A DNA stretch of 28,298 bases from Silene noctiflora (lineage: Eukaryota; Streptophyta; Magnoliopsida; Caryophyllales; Caryophyllaceae). The notes below the pieces were generated by a model. It was not told the DNA's origin and ran no database searches. It was given only the letters and a program-made list of their open reading frames with translations. Of this stretch, positions 10,113 through 20,312 are shown in pieces (the first letter of the stretch is position 1; each line of letters opens with the position of its first letter). The stretch covers positions 100,338-128,635 of the forward strand of contig VHZZ01000160.1 in assembly GCA_009801015.1 (NCBI GenBank), read 5' to 3'. Position numbers and translations under genes: made by a program.

Positions 10113-10229
10113 CCTTCCTCTAGTAACAACCACAACAATATCAACTTTTATTTATAAACCCTACTTAATTTTTTAAAAAAACCATACATACCCAAATATA
10201 TATAAATTTCAACAAAATAAATAAAAAAC

Positions 10230-10441
10230 TACTCCCTCCGTCCCGGTCATTTGTTGCCCTTTTCCATTTTAGGATATCTCGGTTAATTGTTCTCCTTTCT
10301 ATTTTAGGATTGCATTTGATGAGTAATTTGATCTTTCACTTTTAATTTAGTCCACTTGTCATCTTATAATTGACTACCTCCTCTTTCATTGGTTTTTGTG
10401 CCAAAACCAAAGGACAACAAATGACCGGGACGGAGGGAGTA
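10230..10441. mobile_element. Near-intact Stowaway MITE in the transporter promoter
   Basis: Perfect 25-bp terminal inverted repeats start with ctccctccgtcccggtcatt at 10232 and end with the complement (accgggacggagggag) at 10439. TA target duplications lie at 10230-10231 and 10440-10441. The CTCCCTCCGTCCC terminus and TA duplication are diagnostic of Stowaway (Tc1/Mariner-derived) MITEs. The element lies about 220 bp upstream of the NPF gene's TATA box. It is the best-preserved of the Stowaway copies in this window. Confidence 0.92.
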
Positions 10442-10659
10442 AATATCTAGTGCTAAATAGAACACATTAATAGTGCCCTAAGCTAGAACTTTCTAAATGG
10501 GATAGGCTTGATCCATCCCTCCCATTTCTGCCAAGAACTAGCTGTTCTATCTGTCTCAAACAATCACTAATGGTTGGTAGGCCACTTTTCTTTTTTAATT
10601 ATTTAATTAATTTTCTTCATTCAAATCTCTAACAACAAAAGTTACCTACATTCTTTCCC

Positions 10660-10668
10660 TATATAAGA
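10660..10668 (+). promoter_or_regulatory. TATA box of the NPF6.2-like gene
   Basis: The motif ctatataag sits about 180 bp before the start codon, with C-rich and CA-type transcription-start candidates about 30 bp downstream (around 10695). That leaves a 5' leader of roughly 145 bases with no upstream ATG that continues into the coding frame. Confidence 0.6.
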
Positions 10669-10841
10669 CAACCTTCCCAACACTAATTCCATTGTAAGTC
10701 TTAAGCATACACAACACATACAAGTGTCTAATATTTCTCCATAAAAAAAATAACAACATAAAACCAACATTCTCATAAATAATATTCCTAAAATTATTAA
10801 TTTCGAGAAGCGTATTATATTAATTTCGTCATATTTTCATC

Positions 10842-13800
10842 ATGGCTCATCAAGAAGGAAAAATGAGTTGGGCTGTAACCGATGCCCAAGACTACAAGGG
10901 CGCACCAGCTGACCGGTCTAAGACCGGTGGTTGGGTGCCCGCGGCTCTAATCTTAGGTTTACCTCAATTCTTAATAACTCATTTTTTATGAATAATATAG
11001 TATTATGTTTGTAGCTTGGTCACGTAAGTGAACGAACTTCATAAAGTAGGTGAATCATGCAAAAGTTCGTTAGAATATTCAAACTACTAATAAAAGTCTT
11101 AATTAATTAAGTTATTCATGCTAAATTTCAACTTAGAACAAAACTAAATACAATTCTCACCCTACTCCCTATCACATTATTCTATTTTTTCACTAACTAA
11201 TATATTTTTTGTCGAGTCGGATATTACTTTTCTACGGATTTTCTAACTTGTGTCCCAGCGGCATGCACGCATTAAGAATTCAAATCGAGAAAATATTCTC
11301 ATGATTATTCATGAGAATATGATTCTTAATGTGTGTATTTAGAGCACATGTTAGGAAATCCGATGTAATTCTGGTACTGCCTCTAGGCAACCCTACAATT
11401 CTTCCTACAAAGATCTCTAACATTATATCACCCTAGATTATATTTCAAATTTTTATGACTAATTAAATTTAATTATGATTTTTATAACAATAATAAACAG
11501 GAATTGAAATGTGTGAAAGACTTTCAACAATGGGGATAGCAGTGAACCTTGTGACATACCTCATAGGAACAATGCATCTCCCTAGTTCAACCTCTGCCAA
11601 CGTCGTCACCGATTTCATGGGAACTTCTTTCCTCCTTTGCTTGCTTGGTGGCTTCCTTGCTGATGCCTTCCTTGGTCGATTTAAGACCATTGCCATTTTC
11701 GCGGTTGTCCAATTATTGGTACGTACTACTATTGCATGTTTCTTCTGTATTACAGTCATTTCTTTACGTTTCCTTTTTAAGCATATCTAACATTTTCCTT
11801 CTTAAAACCCTACAACCAAAGGCTTAAGACCCCACGGCTTTCTGAACAATAGACGTTTTTTTCTAAACAACCTCGAGTTGTTCAGTGAGTCATGTTGCTT
11901 GAATTTTCGCGGGCTTATTGTCTAATACAATGATTTACGATTCAGGGGACCGGAATGCTAGCACTCTCAACCAAATTACCAGAATTCCGACCACCACCAT
12001 GCGACATGAACAAAAGCGAAACATGCCAAAAAGCAAACGATTTCCAAATGGGAATATTGTACTTGGCCTTGTACCTCATCGCCCTAGGGACAGGGGGCTT
12101 AAAATCGAGTGTATCAGGGTTCGGAAGTGATCAATTTGACGAGAAAGATGAGAAGGAAAAGGCACAAATGACCGCCTTTTTCAGCAGATTCTTCTTCTTC
12201 ATAAGCTTAGGGACTTTAACTGCGGTAACCGTCCTCGTTTGGGTACAAGATGAAGTAGGAAGAAGTTGGGCATATGGGATTTGCTCTGTTTCAATGGGGA
12301 TTGCCATTGCTATATTTCTTGGAGGTACGAAGAAATATCGATACAAGAAGAGTGCCGGAAGTCCTGTTGTTCATATTCTTCAAGTTATTGCTTGTGCAAT
12401 TCGGAAAGCGAAGCTGCAAATGCCTTATGATGTTAGTATGTTGTATGAAGATTCTCCTGATTCTTCAAGAATTCAACATACTGATCAGTTTGGGTATGTT
12501 TCTTGTTCACAACTCGAATAACAACATTACCTACGTGCCTTGGTACATCGACTTACTACTACTTTATAAAATCGAAAACATAAACCAGTTAGCGAGTCAT
12601 TCTGCTTTATTCATCGTATTCTAGAATCAAATAATAGTAAATTGGGGCTCGATTCGACGTTTAGAATAAGCTCTTTTAGATTTATGAGACAGCCATGTTG
12701 AATACATAGTTATTTTGAGGACTAATGGATTATGAATACTCTGTATTATGCAAAAACAGGTGCTTAGACAAGGCAGCCATAGTAACCGAAGACGATTTCG
12801 AGAGGAACAGCAGTGACGGGTCCATGACAGCAAACCCATGGAAGCTATGCTCGGTTACAAGGATCGAGGAGGTGAAGATGATGGCAGGGTTACTACCAGT
12901 TTGGGCAACAACCATAATTTTTTGGACAACATATGCTCAAATGATAACATTTTCAGTAGAACAAGCTTCTACCATGGAAAGATCTTTGGGAAGCTTTAAA
13001 ATCCCTGCTGGTTCTCTAACAGTCTTCTTTGTTGCTGCAATTCTTCTTTCATTGGCTGTTTATGATCGTCTTATTGTTCCTCTTTGGAAGAGTTGGAAAG
13101 GCAAACCAGGTAATTAATTTAGCCTTTCATTTTAATCGACGGAAGCTAAACACAAGTTGACCAGGTCATGGCATTGGGTGCGGTTTTTAGGAAAAAAATA
13201 TTATATAAGTAAAACTGATATATATTTCGGCCCCATGCAGAATTTGAACCCAGCTTCATCCCTGTAATTATCAACATGGTATTAAATATCGACTAAATGG
13301 ATAATCAATACTCGTCGTTGTAATTGGCTGCATGTGGTTGATACATGACTCATATGAACGATATCAGAAAAAAAATGTTGTGATACAGGTTGGGAGTTGG
13401 GATTCCGTAAAATTAAATCCTAGATCCGCCACTGGTCATGATCTGATGTTTTGGGTAAATGGTGGTCCAAGAATGGACATATCACTAATATTTTGGTGAG
13501 CATGCAAGGGTGTAAAGAAACAAAGTGCATATAAATTGGGACAAACTTGAAAAAGAGAGAATAATTATTTACTTGGAATAATTTTAATATTAAAATATTT
13601 AAATTCAAATACAAATAATGTGGACTGCAAATTATTGGATGAGAATATAAAACATTCATAGAATGTTTTGAGTAGATATATTGTATGATTGATTTTGTAA
13701 TACTATGTTTTATATGATTGTATGATCCATTCATGCACATGCAATGTCACATGCTAAATTGTTCAGATCTCCAACATGTTTATATCTACCACATGTCTGC

Positions 13801-14444
13801 TAACGATAATTGAGATCGGATCAGGTCGTAATATTATGTAATTACATCTTTTTACGGTCTTAATACTTATGGATAAACTCGTGATTTCAGGGTTTACAAA
13901 CTTGCAAAGAATATCAATAGGACTAGTGATGTCAATATTCGGGATGGCAGTCGCAGCCTTAGCAGAACGGAAGAGGCTCTCAGTGGCGGAATCAGTAGGA
14001 AGGAACACACAAAACCTCCCAATTTCAGTCTACTATTTAATCCCACAGTTTTTCCTAGTTGGTGCAGGGGAAGCATTCATCTACACCGGACAACTCGATT
14101 TCTTCATCACTCAGTCCCCTAAATCGATGAAAACAATGAGCACCGGCCTCTTCCTAACTACACTATCACTCGGGTTCTTCCTAAGTAGTTTCCTCGTATC
14201 TGTCGTGACGAGTATTACAGCTTCCAAGGACAGTCAGGGTTGGCTTGCTGATAACATTAACTATGGGAGACTTGATTGTTTCTATGCTTTGTTAGCTTTG
14301 CTAAGTTTAGTTAATTTCGCGGTGTTTATGGTTTGCGCGATTTGGTACAAACCTAAGAGGAAGCCGGAATCGTCTAAGCCTCTTAAGATGATTAATGGTA
14401 ATGGTAATGGCTATGGCTATGGACATGGTGAGGAGAAATGCTGA
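10842..14444 (+). CDS. NPF6.2: NRT1/PTR family transporter, NPF6.2 (NRT1.4)-like, five exons
   Basis: Splicing 10842-10956, 11501-11718, 11946-12493, 12760-13109 and 13891-14444 gives an open 594-residue protein with GT-AG introns in phases 1, 0, 2 and 1. The family is a 12-helix proton-coupled transporter. Its NPF6 members move nitrate, and Arabidopsis NPF6.2 acts as a low-affinity nitrate carrier in the petiole. Visible hallmarks are the E41-x-x-E44-R45 proton-coupling motif, K164 in ALGTGGLKSS, the SGFGSDQFDE loop, and E471 in GAGEAFIYTGQ. T101 (GRFKT), the phosphoswitch position of NRT1.1, is kept. The NRT1.1 nitrate-binding His356 is replaced by Tyr352 (WTTYAQ), as in NPF6.2. The start fits the family N-terminus (DYKGAPADRSKTGGW). 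The C-terminus ends in an Asn-Gly/Gly-Tyr microrepeat. Subfamily assignment is from remembered similarity; transport of other substrates is possible. Confidence 0.9.
11235..11362. mobile_element. 128-bp MITE inside intron 1 of the NPF gene
   Basis: Inverted termini cggattttctaac (left) and the reverse complement of gttaggaaatccg (right) differ at one base. The interior contains the stem attctcatga/tcatgagaat. The word ctaacatgtgc at the right end, read inverted, matches the family B element at 2896-3076. It is intronic and leaves the splice sites untouched. Confidence 0.65.
13180..13440. repeat. Probable old repeat in intron 4 of the NPF gene
   Basis: The 781-bp intron (13110-13890) is mostly AT-rich. 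This part holds gcagaatttgaacccagc, which read inverted resembles a pol III B box (gggttcaaattc). It also has 'atcctagatccgccactgg', a phrase similar to 'atcctgactctgtcactgc' at about 22509. It looks like a retroelement or SINE relic, but no boundaries can be set. Confidence 0.3.
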
Positions 14445-14805
14445 GAAGTTTACCTGCAGGAGTTTTTTTTTATCCCTTTCTGCTGCTGTGAAAAATGTTG
14501 GGAGTGTTTATGATGTATTGTATTTAGTTGCATTTTACTTAAAAATTCCCAATGTATACCTTCAAATTAAATCAAAAATGTGAGCTTGGATGTACCTTTT
14601 TGTAACCATTTTCCGTCTTTTCATCGAATTTTCACAATGCATGCGCAATTTCTTAACTGTGTTACCGAATAGTGTTGTTACGACCCATAGGACTAGAACA
14701 ACACGGAAAAACAACCATTTTCTCCATATGTTTATCACGGTAAGTAAGCCAAGGAGAACAATAGCTCGAAACAAATAGATATGGAGTAAAAGAAAATCAG
14801 TTGGT
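14445..14805 (+). other. 3' flank of the NPF gene
   Basis: This is a probable 3' UTR with T-rich and AT-rich stretches; no canonical AATAAA stands out. A small gtgttgtt/aacaacac stem lies at about 14673-14704. No further gene was seen. Confidence 0.4.
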
Positions 14806-14906
14806 CTTGCTTAAAACCGTCTCAACTCTTAACTGAAGTTCTTTCACAATTTCTGTTTATTTCCACTTCGATTTTAATCAGGTGTGAGATTCGTCTTAAG
14901 TAAAGG
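14806..14906. mobile_element. About 100-bp MITE of the 'ccgtctca' type
   Basis: The left end cttgcttaaaaccgtctcaa matches the reverse complement of the right end (cttacttaagacgaatctca) as an imperfect inverted repeat. Related words (aaaccgtctca, gtaagacggtcttac) occur at 27849 and 28275. The element is non-coding. Confidence 0.5.
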
Positions 14907-15230
14907 ATGCTAGATGTTGACTCATGCCACAAGCACTTTATTATTAGCACCCTATTTGATGTCCAAACATAATGGTAATTAAGAGGTACTAGATGTTGAC
15001 ACATAGCTAATTAAGCTAATAAAAGGACTTAATTACACCAATAAATTAGGCACCACAATTTGGTCACCTACACCAACCAAAGACAAGGGCTTTCAATGAT
15101 ATTCAAGACTACTTCATTGTACGAGAATGAGTCATAGGAATATATTGTGTAGAGTATTTTTTTGGTTGACGAGGGAACCGCAGCCGCTATTTTTTGTGGG
15201 CAATGGGTAAACCTTTAGGTATATGTAATT
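14907..15230. other. Intergenic, nothing recognised
   Basis: Only a short direct repeat (ctagatgttgac at about 14910 and 14988) was noticed. No coding or RNA signals were found. Confidence 0.45.
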
Positions 15231-15742
15231 GGGGGTGTTAATGAGACGAGACAGCTCGCGAGCTATTCGAGATCGACTCGGTCAAAGCTCGGCTCGTGCG
15301 AGTTTGGCTCGGGGTCGGCCTCGGCTCAAGAGTTTAACGAGTCAAGCCGAGTAGAGGTTGACTCGACTCGAAAAGCTCGTGAGCGGCTCGAACTTGTGTG
15401 ATTACATAAAATATTGCTCATATTTCATAAAAATATTTTATCATGATTATATTTTTGTATCACATCTCAAATGTCTCACTAATTTATTTTTACATATAAC
15501 CTTCGAACCTTGTTATTGAAAATATTGAAAGAAAAAAAAATAAAAAAAATAAACAATTTTATATAGGCTCAATTTGGGTTCGAGTTTGGCTCGAGCTCAC
15601 GTTAAAGCTCGCAAGCTTTATAACGAGCACATCTTTTCCAAACTCGGGTAAGCTCGAGATCAGCTCAAGCTCGAGTTTTGGGTTCTTGAGCACAAGCCGA
15701 GCAAGGCCAAGCTCGAGCTCAGCTCGGCTCGTTAACACCTCT
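15231..15742. repeat. Degenerate 'gctcg' element with inverted ends
   Basis: The left end (ggggtgttaatgagacgaga) and the reverse complement of the right end (agaggtgttaacgagccgag) form inverted termini. Both arms are dense in ctcg, gctcg and gagctcg words, while the middle (about 15405-15560) is AT-rich. The 114-codon minus-strand frame over the right arm is a low-complexity product of the repeat. This is a non-autonomous element type common between plant genes; its superfamily is unclear. Confidence 0.6.
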
Positions 15743-16032
15743 ATATGTAATAGCATGCAAACTACGTATACGAAGTAAGCTGCTGCCTTTGTATAGAGTA
15801 TATTGAACTGTATAATGTTCCTTGGTTTATTCTTTCCTAAGAGTAAGATCCTAACAAACATAGACCAATTACATCTTCTTTCGAAATTCGGATACGAATG
15901 CAACCAGTCTCATAAGAGATGACATCATACAAATGATAAGATGAATTGATCTCGTACTAAATGAATGTTTAACCAAGAAAAATACCGTGAAATACAATAA
16001 GATCGTCATATTCTATAACTTTGTGAACATTT
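15743..16032. other. Intergenic, nothing recognised
   Basis: A 29-bp patch (tgcaaactacgtatacgaag and following) resembles the tandem repeat unit at about 8624 and 8670. Otherwise there is nothing. Confidence 0.4.
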
Positions 16033-16443
16033 TAGTTCTGGCAAAAGCAACCCGACTCGATTGGCCCGACCCGAGACCCGAACTACATCATCCGAATGTG
16101 ACTCAACATCCGAATTGACCTGACTCGGCCCGAACATGACCCAACCTTTCTTAACCCGTAACTGACCTGACCCGAAAATGACCCGCACCGAAACCACCTA
16201 ACCCGAAAATGACCTCACAAAACACAACTCTAATTAAGGCGAAAATGCTTAAAATGACTTTTTCTCTCAATTCATAGACCCGAAAATTACCCGACCCAAA
16301 TAACCCGACCCGCTTGACCTGAAACAAACCCGACCAATAAACCAGAAACCCAAAATGAACCCGAATTAACCCGGAATCAACGAAAAACCCGAACTGACCC
16401 GACTCGAATTGGCCTGCCCCGATTGACCCGTTTACCAGGTCTA
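16033..16443. repeat. Degenerate 'acccga' element with tag..ctgg termini
   Basis: About 400 bp is made of diverged acccgaaaatgacc, cccgaccc and gactcg words. The left end tagttctggcaaaagc and the reverse complement of the right end, tagacctggtaaacgg, are inverted repeats of the form tag..ctgg.aaa. A solo end of the same form (tagatatggtaaaactgacc) lies in the FkbM gene intron near 25617. No coding function. Confidence 0.6.
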
Positions 16444-16859
16444 GAACATTTGTATAATGGTATTAGTCATCACCCATGTACAGTTCAATCCCCCAATAAT
16501 TAGTCCATAAAAAGGTACAGAGTTCAACAAGATAGTAGGAGCTAGTAAATGCTCACAGGTAAAGCATGTCAGTAGCATCACATTATTGGCAATGCCTAAA
16601 CTGCAAGCACTGTCATCAGCATGATACTCAGTACCAGATCTGCAATTTCTAGCAATGCCAGATATCTTAGTTCAGCATGATTTCCATGACACTAATCAAC
16701 TTCACTGATGATTACATCAAAGAAACAACTCACACTTATCATACAGGCATCATGTTTAAAACATGAAGATTTTGGTAAACGGACAAGAATATTCGTCTTA
16801 AGATTAAAACGGATAAAACAGCACTCTACTTTGATATGCATGTTTTAAACAAGAATCTT
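16444..16859. other. Intergenic, nothing recognised
   Basis: This stretch is less AT-rich than most, with recurring gcatga, gcaatgcc and atcagcat words, but has no open frame with family features. It could be transcribed flank of the minus-strand transporter gene; this cannot be judged from sequence alone. Confidence 0.35.
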
Positions 16860-16941
16860 CTTCGATTCTCACATGCCCCCCCAAACGGGTTATTGTTCAT
16901 GCAATGGAAGTCCTGTTTGGGGGGGCATGTGAGAATCGAAG
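16860..16941. repeat. Strong 30-bp stem hairpin with C7/G7 arms
   Basis: The arms 16860-16889 and 16912-16941 are complementary over 30 bp with a single G-U wobble (16887/16914), enclosing a 22-nt loop. Each arm includes gattctcacatg or its complement and a run of seven C or G. It lies about 600 bp beyond the stop of the minus-strand sugar-phosphate transporter. It could be a small inverted duplication, or a precursor of a small RNA if transcribed. I recognise no conserved plant miRNA in it. Confidence 0.7.
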
Positions 16942-17542
16942 CAGCCAAAGACTGTTCTGCCATGGATATCCATGCTACGGAGTATTTCTGAAGCATATAA
17001 GGAGCTTCCTCCGGCATCACAGCAGAAGTGCTAAATCAATCGAATTGCATTTGAAACAAGATTTGCAGAAGAAATATGCTTCATAAGAATGTAAACAGAC
17101 AAAAATAAATAAAAGTTCCTCCATTAATAATTTAAAATAGAAATAGTACTTAACAACTGAAACAAGAACAAAGTAACAAAAATAAGAGAATGGCAATGTG
17201 GCTCAAAGCATTTCTCTAACAACTTAAGCACACGATGAACAATCGACAAAAGACGAAATGAACCTCAAGCCACCATTGCCTTCCCTGTGGACAATATAAT
17301 ATAAGAGTACAATAACATAAGAACTACTAATGGCAATAGTTTTATCACTACTACTGATAACTACCATACTGCGATTCCTAGAAATCGCAATTATCCGGAT
17401 ATACTAGTACCTAAAACCTCTCTAAGTTAATCATCATCATAAAACCCATCCAGCTCGAATCCTCAAACTCCTCCAATATGATATGATCACCGAAAGAATA
17501 GAACCGAAATCCAAACCCTTTTGACATGAAAGGGTTTTAGAT
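16942..17542 (-). other. 3' flank / probable 3' UTR of the TPT-family gene
   Basis: This is downstream sequence of the minus-strand gene. The antisense and alternative-frame reading frames near 17437-17709 are shadows of that gene's 3' end. No separate gene is supported. Confidence 0.45.
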
Positions 17543-18589
17543 CTAAGACTGGTTCTCATTCTTCTTTCCATCACCATCCCTATTCTCGAGCAACCGACCC
17601 TGCTCATCATCAGCTTGAGCAGCCTTCTTCTGAGCCTCTTTCGCCTTAAGTGCTTGCAACTTAGAATGATTATAAAACCCAACACCCAAAAACGCCAATC
17701 CATACCCAAACAAGTTAATAGGAGTCACAGTATCCTTAATAACCGACCACGAGAACGCAATCAACAGCCAATCCTTGACAACCCCAGCAACATTCATAGT
17801 CAAAGCAGAAGTCTTCCCAACCAGCAAGAACACAGCAAGGTTCAAAGCAAATGCACAAAGCGAATTCGTCCCGAAAATGAACCAATCAAGATGGAAACTT
17901 GAACTATCCCTCAAAATCGGGTACTCAACCAAGATCCAAGGGACAGACAGAAACACCAAACAGCAAGGTGCAACATAAAACAATGATGTAATCGGATTGA
18001 AACTAATTCCCTTAGAAGTTAACAGAATCTGAATCATAACCAATCTAGTCGCCTCGAAAGCGACTGCACCAAGCTGTAAGGTTACCCCCCAAGCATCAAA
18101 CTTAGCTTCACCATACGCAGCAATGGCGACACCGAATGAAATAGACAGCATATTAGCCATAGTTTGACCTTTAAAATTCTCTTTTTTAAACATGACACCA
18201 ATAGAATAAACAGCAACAGGCATCAGAGCTTTCAACATTTGAATAAACGAAACAGACAGATAAATATAAGCTGAATTAGATAACCAAAGTGAGAATGCAT
18301 ATAATGCACCAATGGGTACCACAGAAGATAGATAAACTTCTTTCGACATCGAAACCGGTTCGACAAATTTAAAGACTTTAACTAGAAGAAACGCAAGAGA
18401 AGAACAAAAACTCATGTGAATCATAGTTAGTGAAATTGGGAATGGCCAATTGTACATCTTACGATCTAAGATGTATTTATTGTAAACAATTACAGTAAAA
18501 CTTAGGAAGATCCAGATTGCTACATATGTGTATGATAAGATTATTTTCTTAATCACACCATCGCTTAAAGATCCAACACCTGAAGACAT
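17543..18589 (-). CDS. Sugar-phosphate/nucleotide-sugar transporter, TPT/NST family, KD group
   Basis: A single intronless frame of 348 residues, the usual length for this family. It begins with a short hydrophilic stretch, then about ten hydrophobic segments: for example [21 protein letters not shown] at residues 19-39 and [20 protein letters not shown] around 246-265. Diagnostic motifs are [11 protein letters not shown] (about 115-125), [21 protein letters not shown], and GKTSAL followed by [10 protein letters not shown] with Lys272-Asp273. The last marks the plant 'KD' group, such as Arabidopsis At5g25400 and At4g32390 by remembered similarity. These are antiporters of the endomembrane system; the exact substrate is not established for this group. 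The charged C-terminus ([11 protein letters not shown] onward) is cytosolic in family models. The start is the first ATG, in the position expected for relatives. Confidence 0.9.
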   Translation of the reverse strand: MSSGVGSLSDGVIKKIILSYTYVAIWIFLSFTVIVYNKYILDRKMYNWPFPISLTMIHMSFCSSLAFLLVKVFKFVEPVSMSKEVYLSSVVPIGALYAFSLWLSNSAYIYLSVSFIQMLKALMPVAVYSIGVMFKKENFKGQTMANMLSISFGVAIAAYGEAKFDAWGVTLQLGAVAFEATRLVMIQILLTSKGISFNPITSLFYVAPCCLVFLSVPWILVEYPILRDSSSFHLDWFIFGTNSLCAFALNLAVFLLVGKTSALTMNVAGVVKDWLLIAFSWSVIKDTVTPINLFGYGLAFLGVGFYNHSKLQALKAKEAQKKAAQADDEQGRLLENRDGDGKKNENQS

Positions 18590-18830
18590 GATTTTTTCTG
18601 GGTTTTTTTGATGATTTTTAGTGTGAAAGATTGGATTTTGATGGGTTTGGTAGATTGATTAGGGTGATTTGTGAAAAGGGTAGATGAGATTTGGGGAAAA
18701 AGTGAGAGAAATTTAGGGATCTGAAAGAGATTGAAGACCGATAGAGGTAGAAGAACAGGAAACTGTGATGTGTTTTATGGACGCTCTCTACCGTCTTTGT
18801 ATGTATACTCTCTCTCTCTCTTAATTTGAG
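18590..18830 (-). promoter_or_regulatory. 5' leader and core promoter of the TPT-family gene, with a GA tract
   Basis: On the minus strand a (GA)n tract (plus-strand ctctctctctctc, 18809-18821) sits about 220 bp before the ATG, next to AT-rich taattaatt repeats (18862-18890). GA/CT tracts near transcription starts are common in plant core promoters. No clear TATA box could be fixed, so the transcription start is not assigned. Confidence 0.4.
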
Positions 18831-19001
18831 TTCTTTTGGGATTTTTCTCTTTGAATTTTGTATAATTAATTAAATTAATTAATTAATTATTTTCCTATTT
18901 TGGATTTATTTGTAGGGGAATTAAATTATGATTTAAATATGAAATATGATATTTAAGGTAATTCTTGATTAATATAATCTCCGAATACAAATTCTCAATA
19001 G

Positions 19002-19491
19002 TTAGGCTTCGTTTGACGCAACACTTCAAATAGCTTATTTGATCAAACTAGCTTATTTGACCAAAGTTTCAGCTACCTGATTTTTTTTGGAAGTGTTTGG
19101 CAAATAGCTTGTTTAGTCAAATAAGCTATAAAATGGTACCTAGAGTAGCATTTGAGATTTCAGGTACCTGAAATAAATTATCTCCCTTTATTATCCCTTC
19201 AATCTATAATATTAAATAATTATCGTATCCTTTTACGTCATTTTACCAAAAATCAGCTACCTTTTCAGCTAGTTTGCCAAACAGTTTTTTTTATAATAAG
19301 TTACCTTATCAGCTCATACTTTTCAGCTACCTTTTCAGCTAGTTTGCCAAACAGTTATTTTTTATAATAAGTTACCTTATCAGCTCATACTTTTCAGCTA
19401 CCTTTTCAGGTTTCAGTTAACTTTTCATATTTCAGGTAGCTTTTCAGTTTTCAGCTACCTTTTCAGCTACTTTTACCAAACAGAACCTTAG
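19002..19491. mobile_element. 490-bp MITE-like element with internal 70-bp tandem repeat
   Basis: The left end ttaggcttcgtttgacg and the reverse complement of the right end (ctaaggttctgtttggt) form imperfect inverted termini. Inside, cagctaccttttcagctagt followed by ttgccaaacag and ttaccttatcagctcatac is tandemly repeated with a 70-bp period (about 19250-19319 and 19320-19389). Further cagctaccttttcag words follow. The element lies about 410 bp upstream of the TPT-family start codon. The 71-codon frame here is repeat-derived. Confidence 0.65.
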
Positions 19492-19666
19492 TTTTACCTC
19501 CAAAAGGATTCTGGTTAAATAAGGAAATAAGACTTTATTTTTATTAAATTATTATCGGCTTTACTCAATTATTCTGATTTGTTTTTCATTTTTGTGTTTT
19601 ATCCTCACGTTATAAACTAAAGAATTTATAAATATCATGTGCGGGATCCATGCTACTAACGACAAG
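19492..19666. other. Intergenic, nothing recognised
   Basis: AT-rich spacer between two repeat elements with no detectable gene or motif. Confidence 0.4.
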
Positions 19667-19985
19667 TAGGCGTGTTCACTGATATGGTACTAGACCGAAT
19701 ATGACGTGATTGGTTGAACATTGAGACTAGAGTCACTAGACAACCTTTTACCCCAAAATCGAAGACCGGATCGGTGAGGTTGGGACTCAGACCAAAACCC
19801 TTAAGGTGCGGTCGTTTCGAACTTGGACTGCATCAATTCGACTAATAAAGGTGTTTTGAGGATTGTTTCCGGGAGTGAAGTGGACCGTCATCACAAATTT
19901 GTGGGGCCGGAGACCATACCGGAACGCCCCCAACCAAACCGTTCAACCCATTTTGTCGGTCCGGGCCATTTTATGCACCCATATC
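19667..19985. repeat. Degenerate GC-rich element related to 'gaccgga' repeats
   Basis: The interior is rich in accgga, ggaccg, ccggag and gtccggg words, and the ends (taggcgtgttca and the reverse complement of tgcacccata) are loosely inverted. The style matches 15231-15742 and 16033-16443. The 67-codon frame has no protein family features. Confidence 0.4.
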
Positions 19986-20078
19986 AACAACATAATCTTA
20001 ATTCTAATATGATTGAACTAATGTGATAATATTTGGGCTCAAAGATGCCCTCTAAAATCATTGCACTCATATTATTCC

Positions 20079-20174
20079 TACTATTCCCTTTATCTCGGTC
20101 AATAATTTATACTTACTTTAATTCCCTTCCTAAAATAAAGCAACGGTAAAGTACTCATTGAGACGGAGTGAGTA
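20079..20174. mobile_element. Short, internally deleted Stowaway-like MITE
   Basis: The left end (tactattccctttatctcgg) and right end (gagacggagtgagta) are decayed versions of the Stowaway termini at 10230-10441. The element is only about 96 bp, so the middle is deleted or replaced. Confidence 0.55.
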
Positions 20175-20222
20175 TTATTTCCAATTATTCTAAATTAAAT
20201 CTCACACTATAAGCGCGCACAT

Positions 20223-20312
20223 AGTCGCAATACAATAGAGGGGAGGGGGAATTCGAACCTGAGACCTATTGTCCACAATACCTCTGTCTTAACCATTAGA
20301 CTAAGACATCTT
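20223..20312 (-). mobile_element. tRNA-derived SINE-like element
   Basis: On the minus strand a tagtctaatggttaag A-box-like word (plus strand about 20287-20304) precedes a ggttcgaattcc B box (plus strand 20249-20260) at about 30-bp spacing. This is the internal pol III promoter layout of tRNA-derived SINEs. It does not fold as an intact tRNA. The 3' tail and target duplications were not located. Confidence 0.55.

Noticed and set aside
11469..11759. Antisense frame across NPF exon 2, and similar frames at 12131-12346, 12627-12915 and 13763-14076
   Set aside because: Antisense shadows of confirmed exons.
13420..13740. 106-codon minus-strand frame
   Set aside because: Lies wholly in intron 4 of the NPF gene, AT-rich, and has no domain.
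16826..17020. Frames on both strands across the hairpin (16826-17086)
   Set aside because: Both read through the inverted repeat, which produces matching residues (GGACENR) on each strand. They have no family support.
17437..17709. 90-codon minus-strand frame and the plus-strand frames at 17615-17978
   Set aside because: They overlap the TPT-family gene in other frames or antisense, with no independent family features.
20223..20312. Possible tRNA gene on the minus strand
   Set aside because: A and B boxes are present but no cloverleaf forms, so it was listed as SINE-like. The same reasoning applies to 22040-22130.
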